DNA from: Loxodes magnus | Lineage: Eukaryota; Ciliophora; Karyorelictea; Loxodida; Loxodidae | Reading direction: 5' to 3' | NCBI GenBank assembly: GCA_946699065.1 | Contig: CAMPDV010001733.1 | Location: 1 to 64,000 of the forward strand | DNA length: 64,000 bases | Part shown: one piece after another, positions 51,601 through 62,894 of the stretch | Layout of the letters: each line of letters opens with the position of its first letter | How positions within the stretch are numbered: the stretch's first letter is position 1 | Position numbers and translations under genes: made by a program | The notes under the pieces: generated by a model | Told to the model about the DNA's origin: nothing | Seen by the model: the letters and a program-made list of their open reading frames with translations, nothing else | The model's database searches: none

Positions 51601-53297
51601 GTTTTTTTTATAAATAAATTTGCAGAAAAAATGTTATTTTTAAGCTATAATATCATCTTATCACTGTTTATCTTATAAAAGAATAGTTTTAAGAATTAAG
51701 TTTTTATCTTTAAATATCTAGCAATTTTCAGTTGATATCATACTTTATGAATAAATATAATTACAATCTTTAAAACATCAATCAAATAGATAAATGAACA
51801 ATAAATAATGACTATTTAATTATAAAATGAATATGAAAACATTTTAATTTAATTTCTTGATAAGATATTTTAAATTTAAATAAGTGCTTAATCTTTTAAA
51901 AATCATATTTATTAAACCACTTTAAATGTTTTTATGTTTATGAATATTTACTATCTTAAATTAAACAATACTATATTCTATATTAAAGCAAACCTTTATT
52001 AAAGGAATCCTTAAATTATAAATTATCATTTAGTTCTCTAATCATTTAGAATATAACAAAAATAATTCATTATTAAGCTTATTTGGGAAATTGTGTACTA
52101 TTAGCATTATCGGCTTAGTAGAAACTTTGCTTTTTATTATGCTATATATGTTTCTTTTTATATTGTACGAAATATTTGCCATTTTTTATAGATATAATTA
52201 TAATAGTTATTAAATTACACTTTGTATATTATTTTAATTAATACAAAAGATTAAAGCTTTTAACCTTTTTTGATATAATTAAGGTATATTGATTTCTTAA
52301 TTATTTACACTTTCATTTTGGTAATTCTTATTATTTAATATTAGAATATCATTTTATTCTTATTTTAGATGCAAGTATAAGATAATTTACAAGAAACTTA
52401 AGATTTTTATTATTTTCCATATATTCAAATTATTTATATACTTTACTAACAAATCCTTTTATATCATAAATAATCAATCTATTAAAAAAAAAAGCTTTCA
52501 GCTTTAATAAAATACCTTCATTAGGAATTCAAATTTTAAGATTAATAAATAAAATCTATTTTCTATATACATAGTAGATATATTCAAGTTGCTTTAAATC
52601 AGAAAGCTTATCTTTAAACCTATTCCTTTTAATATTACGAAATTAAAAAAATTTTGAAGAGAAAAAATACTTAATATAGCAATTTTTTCTTAAAAACTAA
52701 TTTTTCTCTTCTAAATTAACATCTTTTCGCAAACTAAAAACAGATAGTTAGTCGTAGTAAGCTCTTTTCAAAACTCTTTTACTCATCTTTTCGATTTTTA
52801 ATGTTTTTCTAATTATTATAATAAAGCAGAGTATTTTTAAACTTGATTAATAAATTTTTTGTTTCTATATTTTATATAGTTAGGTTAGATATATTATTTA
52901 GATCCTTGTTTAATTACTTTTTTTAGATTCTTTGTAAATTGGCCTAAAATTTATTATTACAGACGTATTGAACCTCATTTTTTCTATTTGATTGATCATA
53001 TTTTTATAAAGAGATTTTTAAGCTCTTTTTAGATTAGTTATTTTTAAAAATTCGCAATATCTATTAAAAAGTTAGTTTTAAGCCCTCTTATAGAAAAATT
53101 TTTTACTTATTTTGTTTCTTCCTAAAATTGTCATTTATTTTTTATCTTTACTTCTTAAAAGTCATTTAAAAAACTTTGCAAATCTTTTAAAATTCTATCC
53201 CTTTAAGAAAAGGATTTATCCACCTGAAAATCTTTTGTAGCGAATAACTCAGAGTGAAAAAAGGATAATATTTTCACGATTTCATGGTTTATTTTAT
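51601..53297. other. A+T-rich DNA conserved between units, no gene seen
   Basis: Copy of 7981-9617. It has a small local insertion near 51675 (AAAGAATAG) relative to the others and the arm motif near 53225-53242. Confidence 0.55.
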
Positions 53298-54090
53298 TAT
53301 ATCTCCTTTTTTCTTGAGATCCTTTTCATTTAAGTAAATTCTTATAACATTAAAAATTTTTAAAGCGAATTTTTTCATTTACTCAAAAAGAAGCTCAAAA
53401 TTAAAAATTGTATTTTTTCCAAAGCATAAACAATAATTTTTTATCATTTCAAAAATAATTTACCTTATCAAAAATATATTTTTAAATCAAAAACAAAAAA
53501 TTGTGTTCAAAATTCTTCAAATCAAAATTTTTTTTTAATTTTTACAAAATACCATTTCAACAAAAAAAGATTTCCAAATTCTATTTTAATATAAAATTTT
53601 TTAATTCCTATTTTTTTCTCAAAAATCTTTTATATTTGGAATTTTTTCTTGAAAATTTATTCCAATTTTAACATTTTTTATCCTGAAATAATTAAATTTA
53701 TTCCATGCCGAAAATCTTTGGTAGTACAAAACTCTGAGCAAAAAACAAATTTTTTATTTTCATGAAATTTAAACTCTAAACCTGAAGGATAAATAAAAAA
53801 ACTTATTATCAGAAAAATTAATTTTCCAATCGGAAACAAAAAATATTAAACATTAAATATTAAAATTTAATAATTATAATAAACACTAATAATTAATTAT
53901 AATTAATAATAATAATAATTAATAATAAAAAACAAAATTTAATTTAAAATAAAATACTTAATTAAATTTTTAATTAATATTCAAAATTATAAACTAACTT
54001 TAACCTTATAAATAATATTTTAATTACTTCACAAAAAAATCTAAAATTTAAACTCAACTTAAAATTTTTACTAAATCTAAAAATAAATCT
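53298..54090. repeat. Arm (left-hand orientation) of unit 3
   Basis: Copy of 9618-10422 and inverted partner of the shortened arm at 42335-42760; second motif copy GCCGAAAATCTTTGGTAG near 53708-53725. No gene; 54091-54393 is the conserved 3' flank of WD40 copy D. Confidence 0.7.
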
Positions 54091-54393
54091 ATAAAATTTT
54101 ATAACATAAAATTAAACTTAAACTTATTTCATGTCTTCATTTAACAAAATTATATTTTAAATATTTTTAAATATTACCCACTTTAAATCAACATACCTAA
54201 CTAATTTCTATAACCTATATTACTCAACCTTTTTTTTAAATCAAGAATATTTAAGAATATACAACCTTTTAATAAATAAAGCTAACATTTCATATAACAA
54301 AAAACATTATTACCATTCAACATTAATTTAAATGCATTACCAATATCTTATATTTTTAATCGTAAAATTTAATTAAGTCAAATAGCAAGTTAC

Positions 54394-55480
54394 TCAACTC
54401 GAAACTCTCCATTTTCTTATCGTCTTGTCACTAGCTCCCGATACCAACCATCTATTATCAACACTCAATGCTATAGAATGTATTGATCTTGAATGCCCTT
54501 ACAAAGTCTATATACACTCACCCTTATCAAAGTTCCAAATCTTGATTGTTTTATCAATTGAACCAGAAAATATTACACTTGAATCAACACTTAGCTGAAT
54601 ACTTGATACACCATCTACGTGACCTTGAAGAGTACGAATACACTAACCAGAAGAGAACTCCCATATCTTAATAGTCTTGTCACCAGAACCTGATATTATA
54701 TACCTATTATCCTTAGACACTATCACTGATAAAACATAACCTGAATGCCCAGTAAGAGTTCGCACAAGCTGACCAGTCTAGAAATCCCAGATCTTTATAG
54801 TTTTATCCCAAGATCCCGATATAATATATCTAGAGTCATAGGAGATTACTACCGATATAACTGAGTCAGTATGCCCCGTTATAGTTCTTAGGAGAATTCC
54901 ATTGTGGAAATTTCAGATCTTTATGGTTTTGTCATGAGATCCCGATACTATATAGCTAGAGTCATAAGAGATTACTACCGAGAAAACTATAGAAGTATGC
55001 CCCATTAAAGTTCTTATGAGAGAACCATTCTATAAATTTCAGATCTTTATGGTTTAGTCAGCAGATCCTGATACGATATAATCAGAGTCAGGGGAGATTG
55101 CTACCGATAAAATAGTAAAAGTATGTCCTGTTATAGTTCTTTGGAGAGCACCTGTCTGGAAATTCCAGATCTTTATCAAATTTTCAGGATATACTGAACC
55201 TGATACAATTCAATTCAGGTCACTTGATATGGCTACCGATTACACAGGCTAAGTGTGACCAGTAAGGATTTAGTCTAAAAAATATTAAAGAAATACCTTT
55301 ACTTTGGTCATGACTGATCTTATTTATTAACTTTTAGTAGCATAAGTTAGGCAGAATTTCATACTTAAAATGAAGTAGAGATATTTTCCCTAGTATGTGG
55401 CTTCTCGCTCTTAAGAGTTTTCTTAAAAAAATAATTTTAGTAAATTGCTTTTCTTTTTTCTCCGCTTCTTTTTTCTCCAT
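54394..55480 (-). CDS. WD40 seven-bladed propeller protein, copy D
   Basis: Intact: ATG 55480, intron 55275-55296, TGA stop 54394-54396; 1065 exonic bases, 354 residues. Distinctive face residues: TQPVQ, TFTIL, TSIVF, TDSVI, SGYVL, VDGVS and SRSIH after the seven GH positions; SGSAD, SGSHD, SGSWD, SGSID and SGASD before the conserved Asp. Frame residues elsewhere match the other copies almost perfectly. Blade 5 has HSGY instead of HSDW. TGA codes Trp in LNWIVSG and KIWN of blades 2 and 3. Convergent with copy C; the conserved upstream flank runs to about 59540. Confidence 0.93.
55275..55296 (-). other. 22 nt intron of WD40 copy D
   Basis: Same sequence and position as in the other four copies. 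Confidence 0.85.
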
Positions 55481-58400
55481 TTTAATTTTTATAACTTAAT
55501 TCAATAACCATTTAAATAAAATAACTCAATTAATTTTACTTACTTAATTTAAATACAATTAAACAATTAAATTATTTATTAAGCATACTTATAAATATTT
55601 TATTAAACATTGATTTTTCTATTTTTGTCTTAAAACAAAATAAGATATTAAACTAATAGAATACAAACTTATATAATTTTAATTATTTTATATCCTTTTA
55701 CTTTTAAATAAAGGGATAAATTATTATTTCAAAAGTTTCTAACGAAGAATTTATATCCCTATTATAATAACTTTAATATGCATTTATTAATTACTACTTA
55801 TTTGTGCTTTTAATCAAAGACTCTTAATAAGAAAAAATTATTTCTTTATAGACCCTTTTAAATGATAAATAAAATATTACCATTTTTTTAAAGCTATTGT
55901 TATTAATTATTATTTTTCACTTACATTTAATCAAAAAAATGATTTAGTTAAGCTATTTACTAATTAAAAAAATTAAATAAAGTAAGTTTCTTATTAATTA
56001 GTTTGAATAAATATTAAAAAACATCAAATTATTTAAAGTAAAGCATTTTTAGTATTTATAAGATAAATTCTTTTATTTATCCACTTTCTTACTACTATTT
56101 CATTAAAACTTTTTATTTATAAAGATCTCTCTTATAATAATAAACTAATGATTCTAAGCAAAATATATAAATGTAATAAATATAAGTAGTAGAAAGTAAA
56201 TATTTAAACTAACTAGAAATGGTGTATCACTAATTTTATCTTACAATTATTAAATAGTAATATTTAATTTTATTATTAAAATAAGCTTTAATATGTTTAA
56301 TTATGTCTATTAAATACTTAATATTTTATCCTTTTAGCTTTATTAGTTATTAATTAATTTCTCTTTAATTTATAAAGATATTAGATTAGTTATAATTAAT
56401 ACATTTAGATAACTTTCTATTTTTATACCAAACTAATATTATATTTATTATTTATGTTATTTTTGAAATTATCATTTTAAATTAATAATACCTAAATTAT
56501 TCTAGATTATTTAAAGATAAAATCTTAATTCTATTATTCTATACTTATCCAAAAAACATAGTTACCACTATTAATACTCTCTTTCTTAAAATAAGTTGTT
56601 TGCTATTAAGAAAATTATTAGTTTTTTAAGAAAGAAAATATATTTATAATATCTTCTATTACTATTTTCTGAATAATTAGAAAGAGTAGACTTAACACAA
56701 TATATTTCTTTGTAATAAGTATGAGATAATATAAGTATTAGATTAGCTAATATAAGTTATTTAGAACTATTCGGATAGATTATTATTTACTCTTAATATA
56801 TTTTATTAGTCTACTATTATTTTATATCTTACTGTTCCTAATCAACAATTCATCATGTTTTGCTTTATAGCACATCATAATTTATTAATCTTATTACAAA
56901 AGATTTAAACTTAAAAAGATCATATAGATAGTTATAGAACTATTTGAAACTTAGGCATTAAAATAAGCTAGACTTTTAGATTATTTATAATTTTCCTAAT
57001 TTAAATTATATTTATATATTCTTTTTATTAACTATCTTTTGTAATTAACTTTCGTTTGGAAAACTGATAAAAAGATACATTTTGTATAATATTTAGTCTT
57101 AATTTATCTAAGTTTGTTTTAGTGGGTATAAGAGTATATTAAATTTAAAGTATTAATGATACTAGTTATATAAAGCATTTAGGTAATTATATGTACTAAA
57201 ATAAATAGTAAAGAGAAAACATTTTTCTTTTATATAATTAAATAAAGAAAAGCTAGCTTAAATCTTCTATAGAGTCAATTATTCATATATCTAAAATCCT
57301 CTATTTATCTTAAAGCCAAGTGTTTAATATATTATAGCCTCCTTTACTAACTCATTTAGTAATATTAATTCATAAAAACTTAAAAGAAAATTCCTTTTTA
57401 CTTAACTGTACTTGCAAATATTCTAAGTACTTTAACTAGTTAAAGATAGGTTTAATTAGAGACTAATAAGAAATTTTCTTATCCTCTAGATAAAATATTT
57501 AATAAAGCTGTGATTACATTTCTTATTAATTAAGAATAATATTTTAAATTAAAATAAGGAAAATTAATATTTTTCTATTTGTTTAATAAAAATTTAAAAT
57601 AATTTATATAAATCTCTTAATATTTTATAAAAAACCAAAGTAAATGCAAAAAAATTAATTAAATATAATTTAAAAAATATTAAGTAAATATATAATTATA
57701 AATGATATTATAAATAAATATTTTAAATATTTTATTATTGCTTAGATAAAACATATAATAAATTAAATAATCTATATTTTAACCTTAGAAATGTAGTAAA
57801 ATATTTTTAAAAGTTAAATTAAAATTATAAGGAAAACTTAAGAAATTAAATTTTTTTATAAAAAGAGAATATAAAATTTACTAATGATTTAATTGACACT
57901 ATCAGTTTTATTAAATTATTTAAAAATATTACTAAAGAAAAATAAAGTATAAATTAATTAATTTAAAAAATTTAAAAAAATTATAATTTAAAACTTTATA
58001 TTTAACAATACTTGTGTCTAAGATAAATATTAAAGAAAAATTTTTTATTAATCTATCATCGATTGATTTTTTAAATAAAGTAATTCAACAAAAAAATAAT
58101 TATTCTTAGAAATTTTCAATTTAAAAATATAAAAAATTAAAAACGTTAAAAATGTTAAAAAATTCTCTAACTCTCAGATTTTTATAATCAGCCTATTCGA
58201 GGATAGTTTATTTTTACTATTTTTCACTGATTATTGATGTATATATGATACAAGTACTAATTTTTTTTTTATTTTCAAATTTTAACTTCTGCTTAAGTGG
58301 AAACTTTTCAATATTTGAATAAATAAGTAAAAATTATTTAATTTTTTATTTTCTAAACTTAATATGAAATCCAGTTTCATTTTTTTAAAATAATTTAATT

Positions 58401-59540
58401 TATTTAAATATTAGCATTCTAGCTTTAAATGTTAAGTAAAGTAGCAAAATTAATTAAAATTTTGAATTAAAAGCTTATTTATTTTTTAATTTTATTGATT
58501 AAAATATGAAATTAGGAGCATTTTTTTAAAAAGGAGAGTTACTGATTGTCTAAGAACAATAGATATACAAATAAAATAAGATTAAACATTTTGATAAATT
58601 TGTATTAAAAAAATAAAATATAAATGATAGTAAATTTGAATATTATTCTTGCTTATTTAAAATTTAATATTATTTAAATATTTTAATTAAAATAAATATT
58701 TACGTTATTAAATTTTATAAAACTTACTCATCTATAATTACAAATTATAAGCTAAAAATAATATTATTATAATAATAGTATTTATAATTTATTTACATAT
58801 CTTATATTTATTATTTTTATAAATAATTTCATAGAAAAATAATTAATAATAATTAGTATTTAATAATTAATGCAATCGTATCTAATTTATAATTAAAATC
58901 AAAGTTTTATAATTCTAGGTTTAAGAGATTGGAAAATGCTAATTGTTTTTAATTAAAATAGGAAATTAAAATTACATAAGAAAAAATTATTTATTTATAA
59001 AATAAATAATATCAATAGAGTATAAATCCCTTCTTATTTTTAGTTTAAAATATCTCTTTCTATTAAAATTAATTTCTTAAACATTTTCGAAGAAATTAAT
59101 TATAAAAATATCTTTTGTAATAAATTAAAAACTCTATCAAGTAGATAATTAATATTTATACTTTTATCGAAGAGAATTTCTTTCTAATTATATTATAGCA
59201 AGATCTTATCATACTTTCAAATATATATAAAAATTAAAAAAAAATGAGACTAGCATTTTAAAGCCTTTGCATTATAAAAGATGTATTTTATAGATAGTAA
59301 ATTTAAACAAGAAATTATAAAGTAAATAAAGAATAAAATAAATAATTTTACATCATGAATGGAGTTTTTTTATCTATTATAAAATCTTTAATTTCTCATT
59401 ATATATTAAAATAATATATTTTTTATGTTTTATAAAATAGTTTTAATTTATTTTTCATTAAATTTAGTTTAACAAAATCTTAATAAATAAGAAATATTTA
59501 GATATCAAATTAAAATATTTTGATTTGTAAAACGAGACAG
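55481..59540. other. A+T-rich upstream region of WD40 copy D
   Basis: Homologous over about 4 kb to the region upstream of copy A (11805-15900). The segment bounded by TTATAAG in copy A is present here in diverged form. No gene or RNA recognised. Confidence 0.55.
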
Positions 59541-59569
59541 AATGTAACAAAAACAATCTTATTATTTTA

Positions 59570-60002
59570 CTACTATCAAATATACTATTTACATATTTTT
59601 ACTAACAAACCTAAATAACTCATTTCAAATTACTTCTTATTCCTTAATTCTTTAATAACTTATATAATATCTATTTATTATTTAACATACAAATATTACA
59701 TTCTACTATTATAACAAAAACTATAACCTATTTTACTTCTACTAAATCCAAACCCATACCTAGTTATTAAATTATTCAAAACTAAATACCATTTACTTTA
59801 TTCCTATTAATATCAAACCTGTACTCTAATTATTTCTATTTCTCAAATAAGAAAAAGAAGCAATAGTCTAAGGGTACTTCTAAAATTAAAATTTAGAAAT
59901 TTAAAATGTTTGCTTCAAAGTTTCCTTCTTAATAAACCGTTACTTTAATTATTTGCTTTACTATAATGAAACATACTATTATTTCCTAAAATAGAATTTT
60001 AA
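59570..60002. repeat. Repeat shared with 23760-24194
   Basis: Near-identical to the sequence preceding the helical block in unit 2, in the same orientation and at the same distance. Confidence 0.6.
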
Positions 60003-60658
60003 CATAAGAACAACATGTGTAAGAGAAAGATTTAGATTAGCTATCTATAAGTCATTAAATATTGCACTAGTGTTGGGAATAATAGTTGATTTTTACCTTT
60101 CATTATAATATCAGGAATGCTAGCTACAATTTAACAAAAATAATTCTACTTAGTAAAAAGATAAAAATTACATCATTTAATCTTTATTCTCAAAATCAGA
60201 GCAAAGAAATAAATCTGAAGTAAGACAAATATTTTTTTAAAATTAAGAGTTGTCAAGATAATCGAAACCTTGCTTACTTATGAATATTTGCAAATAGATA
60301 TTATAATTGATGATTTCAAAGAGTTTGATAAACATAGTAATATTTAAATTAAAAAAAATTATTCTAAGAATGCCTTTAAAGAAATGAAGTCATATCAACA
60401 GCAAAAAGATTTGCTGATTTAATAAGAGATATATAAAACATTTTCTCTTTAATAATATACGCTAAATACAATAGACATCTAATTTAAGAAACTATTTCAA
60501 TCTAAAAATTAATTACTTATCTTATAATTTTTAATATGAACGGAATCAACGATATATCAAAACTCAATTTAATAAAGTTTGCTTAAGTAGATTGGAATTT
60601 GATACGTTTGAGCACATTTTCAAACGTAATCTTTTTAAAGATATTAAAAAAAATTTTA
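60003..60658 (+). repeat. Shared helical coding-like block, copy 4, interrupted
   Basis: Matches 3050-3715. The block is broken by the insertion at 60674-61573 and resumes at 61559-61616 with the segment equivalent to about 3714-3770, giving the pre-insertion sequence directly. Confidence 0.65.
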
Positions 60659-60673
60659 ATAAACTTAAAATAA

Positions 60674-61573
60674 ATATTATAATCATAAAGATTAAAAAAA
60701 TGAAGCCCGTTTTTACCAAATAAAATAAGAAAGGTAAAAATTAATAAGAATATGAAGAGAAAAAGTAGAAACAATCAAAACCTAGGAAGAGAATGTCCAC
60801 ACCTCCAAAGTAATAAGAAACTCCAGTTGACTAAGATCTTTCATAAATTAATCTTAGTGAAGATCGAAATAGCATTGAATAACTTACAGAATTAGTAAAA
60901 AATTCGCTTAATGAGGTTAAAAAGCTTAAGGAGTAAAATCAAATATTGATAGAGAATAGTGAAAAAGTAGAAGATAGATTAATTAAATAAGAAAGAGAAA
61001 TGGATGCCTATTGAAATATTCAAACTGACTGCTCTTAGTAGATGTAGTAGACTCATGATCATAATTAATTAAATAAACAGAACGTGCATAATAGCCAGAA
61101 CCAATTGCGATATTGGGGCAAAATCAAATTTAAGAATAATTTTAAAACAATTAGCAAGGTTGTCAAATGGAAATTGAAAAAAGACCAAAAATTTATCAGA
61201 ATACAATGTAGAGTAGAAAGTGCTATTACTGCAAGAAAAAAGGACACTAATACAAATAGTGTAGAAATTTCTATGTATTCAAGAATGAATTTAATTAGAG
61301 AGTTAAGAGACTGACAGAAAGAATTTATATTACTGAGAGAGGATCTATTTATCAAATTAAAGAGACAAGCGCCAAAAGAATATTAGCAAGGTAGATGGAT
61401 GAAAGATGGAGAGAGAAGAGAAATACAAGATTTAAGACAAGAAAAAATAGAAATGAAACAATAAACTTTTCTTTTTATTCACCAGATTATTCTGGTTGGA
61501 AAGAGGGAAATTGCTGAAAATCCAAGAAGACCTCTAAACAATTTTATCTATTATTAATATAAACTTAAAATAA
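60674..61573 (+). mobile_element. Retrotransposed ORF1-like element with 15 bp target-site duplication
   Basis: ATAAACTTAAAATAA occurs at 60659-60673 and 61559-61573, exactly flanking a 900 bp segment (one repeat included) absent from the other three copies of this block. Duplications of about 7-20 bp are the hallmark of target-primed integration by LINE machinery. The insert contains one long reading frame (60700 onward) and no reverse transcriptase, so it was presumably mobilised in trans. No clear poly(A) tail is seen, only a short A+T end. Confidence 0.75.
60700..61558 (+). CDS. ORF1-like basic coiled-coil protein inside the insertion
   Basis: ATG 60700 (MKPVFTKQNKKGKNQQ), open for about 286 codons in the reassigned code. 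Order: basic disordered N-terminus with KPRKRMSTPPKQQE; coiled coil (LVKNSLNEVKKLKEQNQI, then SEKVEDRLIKQEREMDAYWN, Trp from TGA); a Gln/His-rich linker; a basic globular part with LRYWGKIKFKNNFKT, KDQKFIRIQCRVESAITARK and MNLIRELRDWQKEFILLRED (the Trp again TGA); and a second charged helix (GERREIQDLRQEKIEMKQ). The coiled coil followed by a basic domain is the layout of LINE ORF1 nucleic-acid-binding proteins. The frame at 21522 is homologous around the RxxxQERxxxAxWNI signature. No in-frame stop is obvious before the end of the insert; the last 25 residues are uncertain. Confidence 0.68.
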
Positions 61574-61659
61574 TTAATGAAAAATAGTGTAAAAGACTTG
61601 TTTTATATGACTAAACTATTAAATTAAATTAAAATTAAATTAAAAATTTTAAGGTTAAT

Positions 61660-61862
61660 GGAGTGTTCCCTTAAAAGATCCATAATCCCCTGTATTACCT
61701 TTTACAGGGTCTCGGACTCCCCGGTGTCTCCACCCAAGTTCACTTCCGAGCTTTCCGAACGGTCTTGGAGTTATCTTCTTACGTCATAATTAACCATCCG
61801 AGGAAGGATAAAACATGGTCAATTCATTTCAAATCTTTTTCTAATTTCCTTATTTCCCTAGC
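61660..61862. ncRNA. G+C-rich structured island, possible RNA gene
   Basis: Sharply richer in G+C than all the DNA around it. Several stems can be drawn: CCCTGTA with TACAGGG (in about 61688-61711), GGTGTCTCCACC, CTCGGA with TCCGAG enclosing it (about 61710-61753), and CCAAG with CTTGG. On the minus strand the order is CCAAG / CTCGGA / GGTG-GAGA-CACC / TCCGAG / CCCTGTA-TACAGGG. I do not recognise a tRNA, 5S rRNA, snRNA, SRP or RNase P RNA. It lies between the helical block and the flank of WD40 copy E. An A+T simple-sequence run (AAATTAAATTAAAATTAAAT) adjoins it on the left. Function unknown; could also be a SINE-like fragment. Confidence 0.35.
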
Positions 61863-61884
61863 ATCTTCTTTAAAGATGATATTG

Positions 61885-62894
61885 ACTGATAATTACAAAA
61901 ATAACATAAATAATAAATATAATATTAGTTTGCTATAAAAATAGAAAGTTATCTAAATTTATTAATTATAACTAATCTAATATCTAAATTAAAGAGAAAT
62001 TAATTAATAACTAATAAAGCTAAAAGGATAAAATTTTAAGTATTTAATAGACATAATTAAACATATTAAAGCTTATTTTAATAATAAAATTAAATATTAC
62101 TATTTAATAATTGTAAGATAAAATTAGTGATACACTATTTCTAGTTAGTTTAAATATTTACTTTCTACTACTTATATTTATTACATTTATATATTTTGAT
62201 TAGAATCAACATTAAAATAAATTATATTAGTTTATTATTTTAAGAGAGACCTTTATAAATAAAAAGTTTTAATGAAATAGTAGTAAGAAAGTGGACAAAT
62301 AAAAGAGTTTATCTTATAAATTCTAAAAATAATTTTTTTTTAATAATTTGATGTTTTTTTATATTTATTCAAACTAGTTAATAAGAAACTTATTGTATTT
62401 CATTTCTTTTAATTAGTAAAAAGCTTAAAGAAATCATTTTTTTGATTAAATGTAAGTGAAAAATAATAATTAATAACAATAGCTTTAAAAAAATGGTAAT
62501 GTTTTATTTATCATTTAAAAGGGTCTATAAAGAAATAATTTTTTATTATTAAGAGTCTTTGATTAAAAGCACAAATAAGTAGTAATTAATAAATGCATAT
62601 TAAAGTTATTATAATAAGGATATAATTCTTCATTATAAAACTTTTGAAATAATAGTTTATCCCTTTATTTAAAAGTAAAAAGAAATAAAATAATTAAAAT
62701 TGTAAAAGTTTGTACACTATTAGTTTAATATCTTATCTTGTTTTAAGACAAAAATAGAAAAATCAATGTTTAAGAAGATATTTATAAGTATGCTTAATAA
62801 ATAATTTAATTGTTTAATTGTATTGAAATTAAGTAAGTAAAATTAATTGAGTTATTTTAATTAAATAGTTATTGAAGTAAGTTATAAAATTAAA
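61885..62894. repeat. Upstream region of WD40 copy E (inverted relative to A, B, D)
   Basis: Matches about 40310-41094 upstream of copy C, plus part of the 575 bp variable segment, and begins sharply at about 61885. No gene. Confidence 0.65.

Noticed and set aside
61660-61862. 5S rRNA, SRP RNA or RNase P RNA in the G+C-rich island
   Set aside because: None of the conserved sequence blocks of these RNAs could be found; only generic stems are visible.
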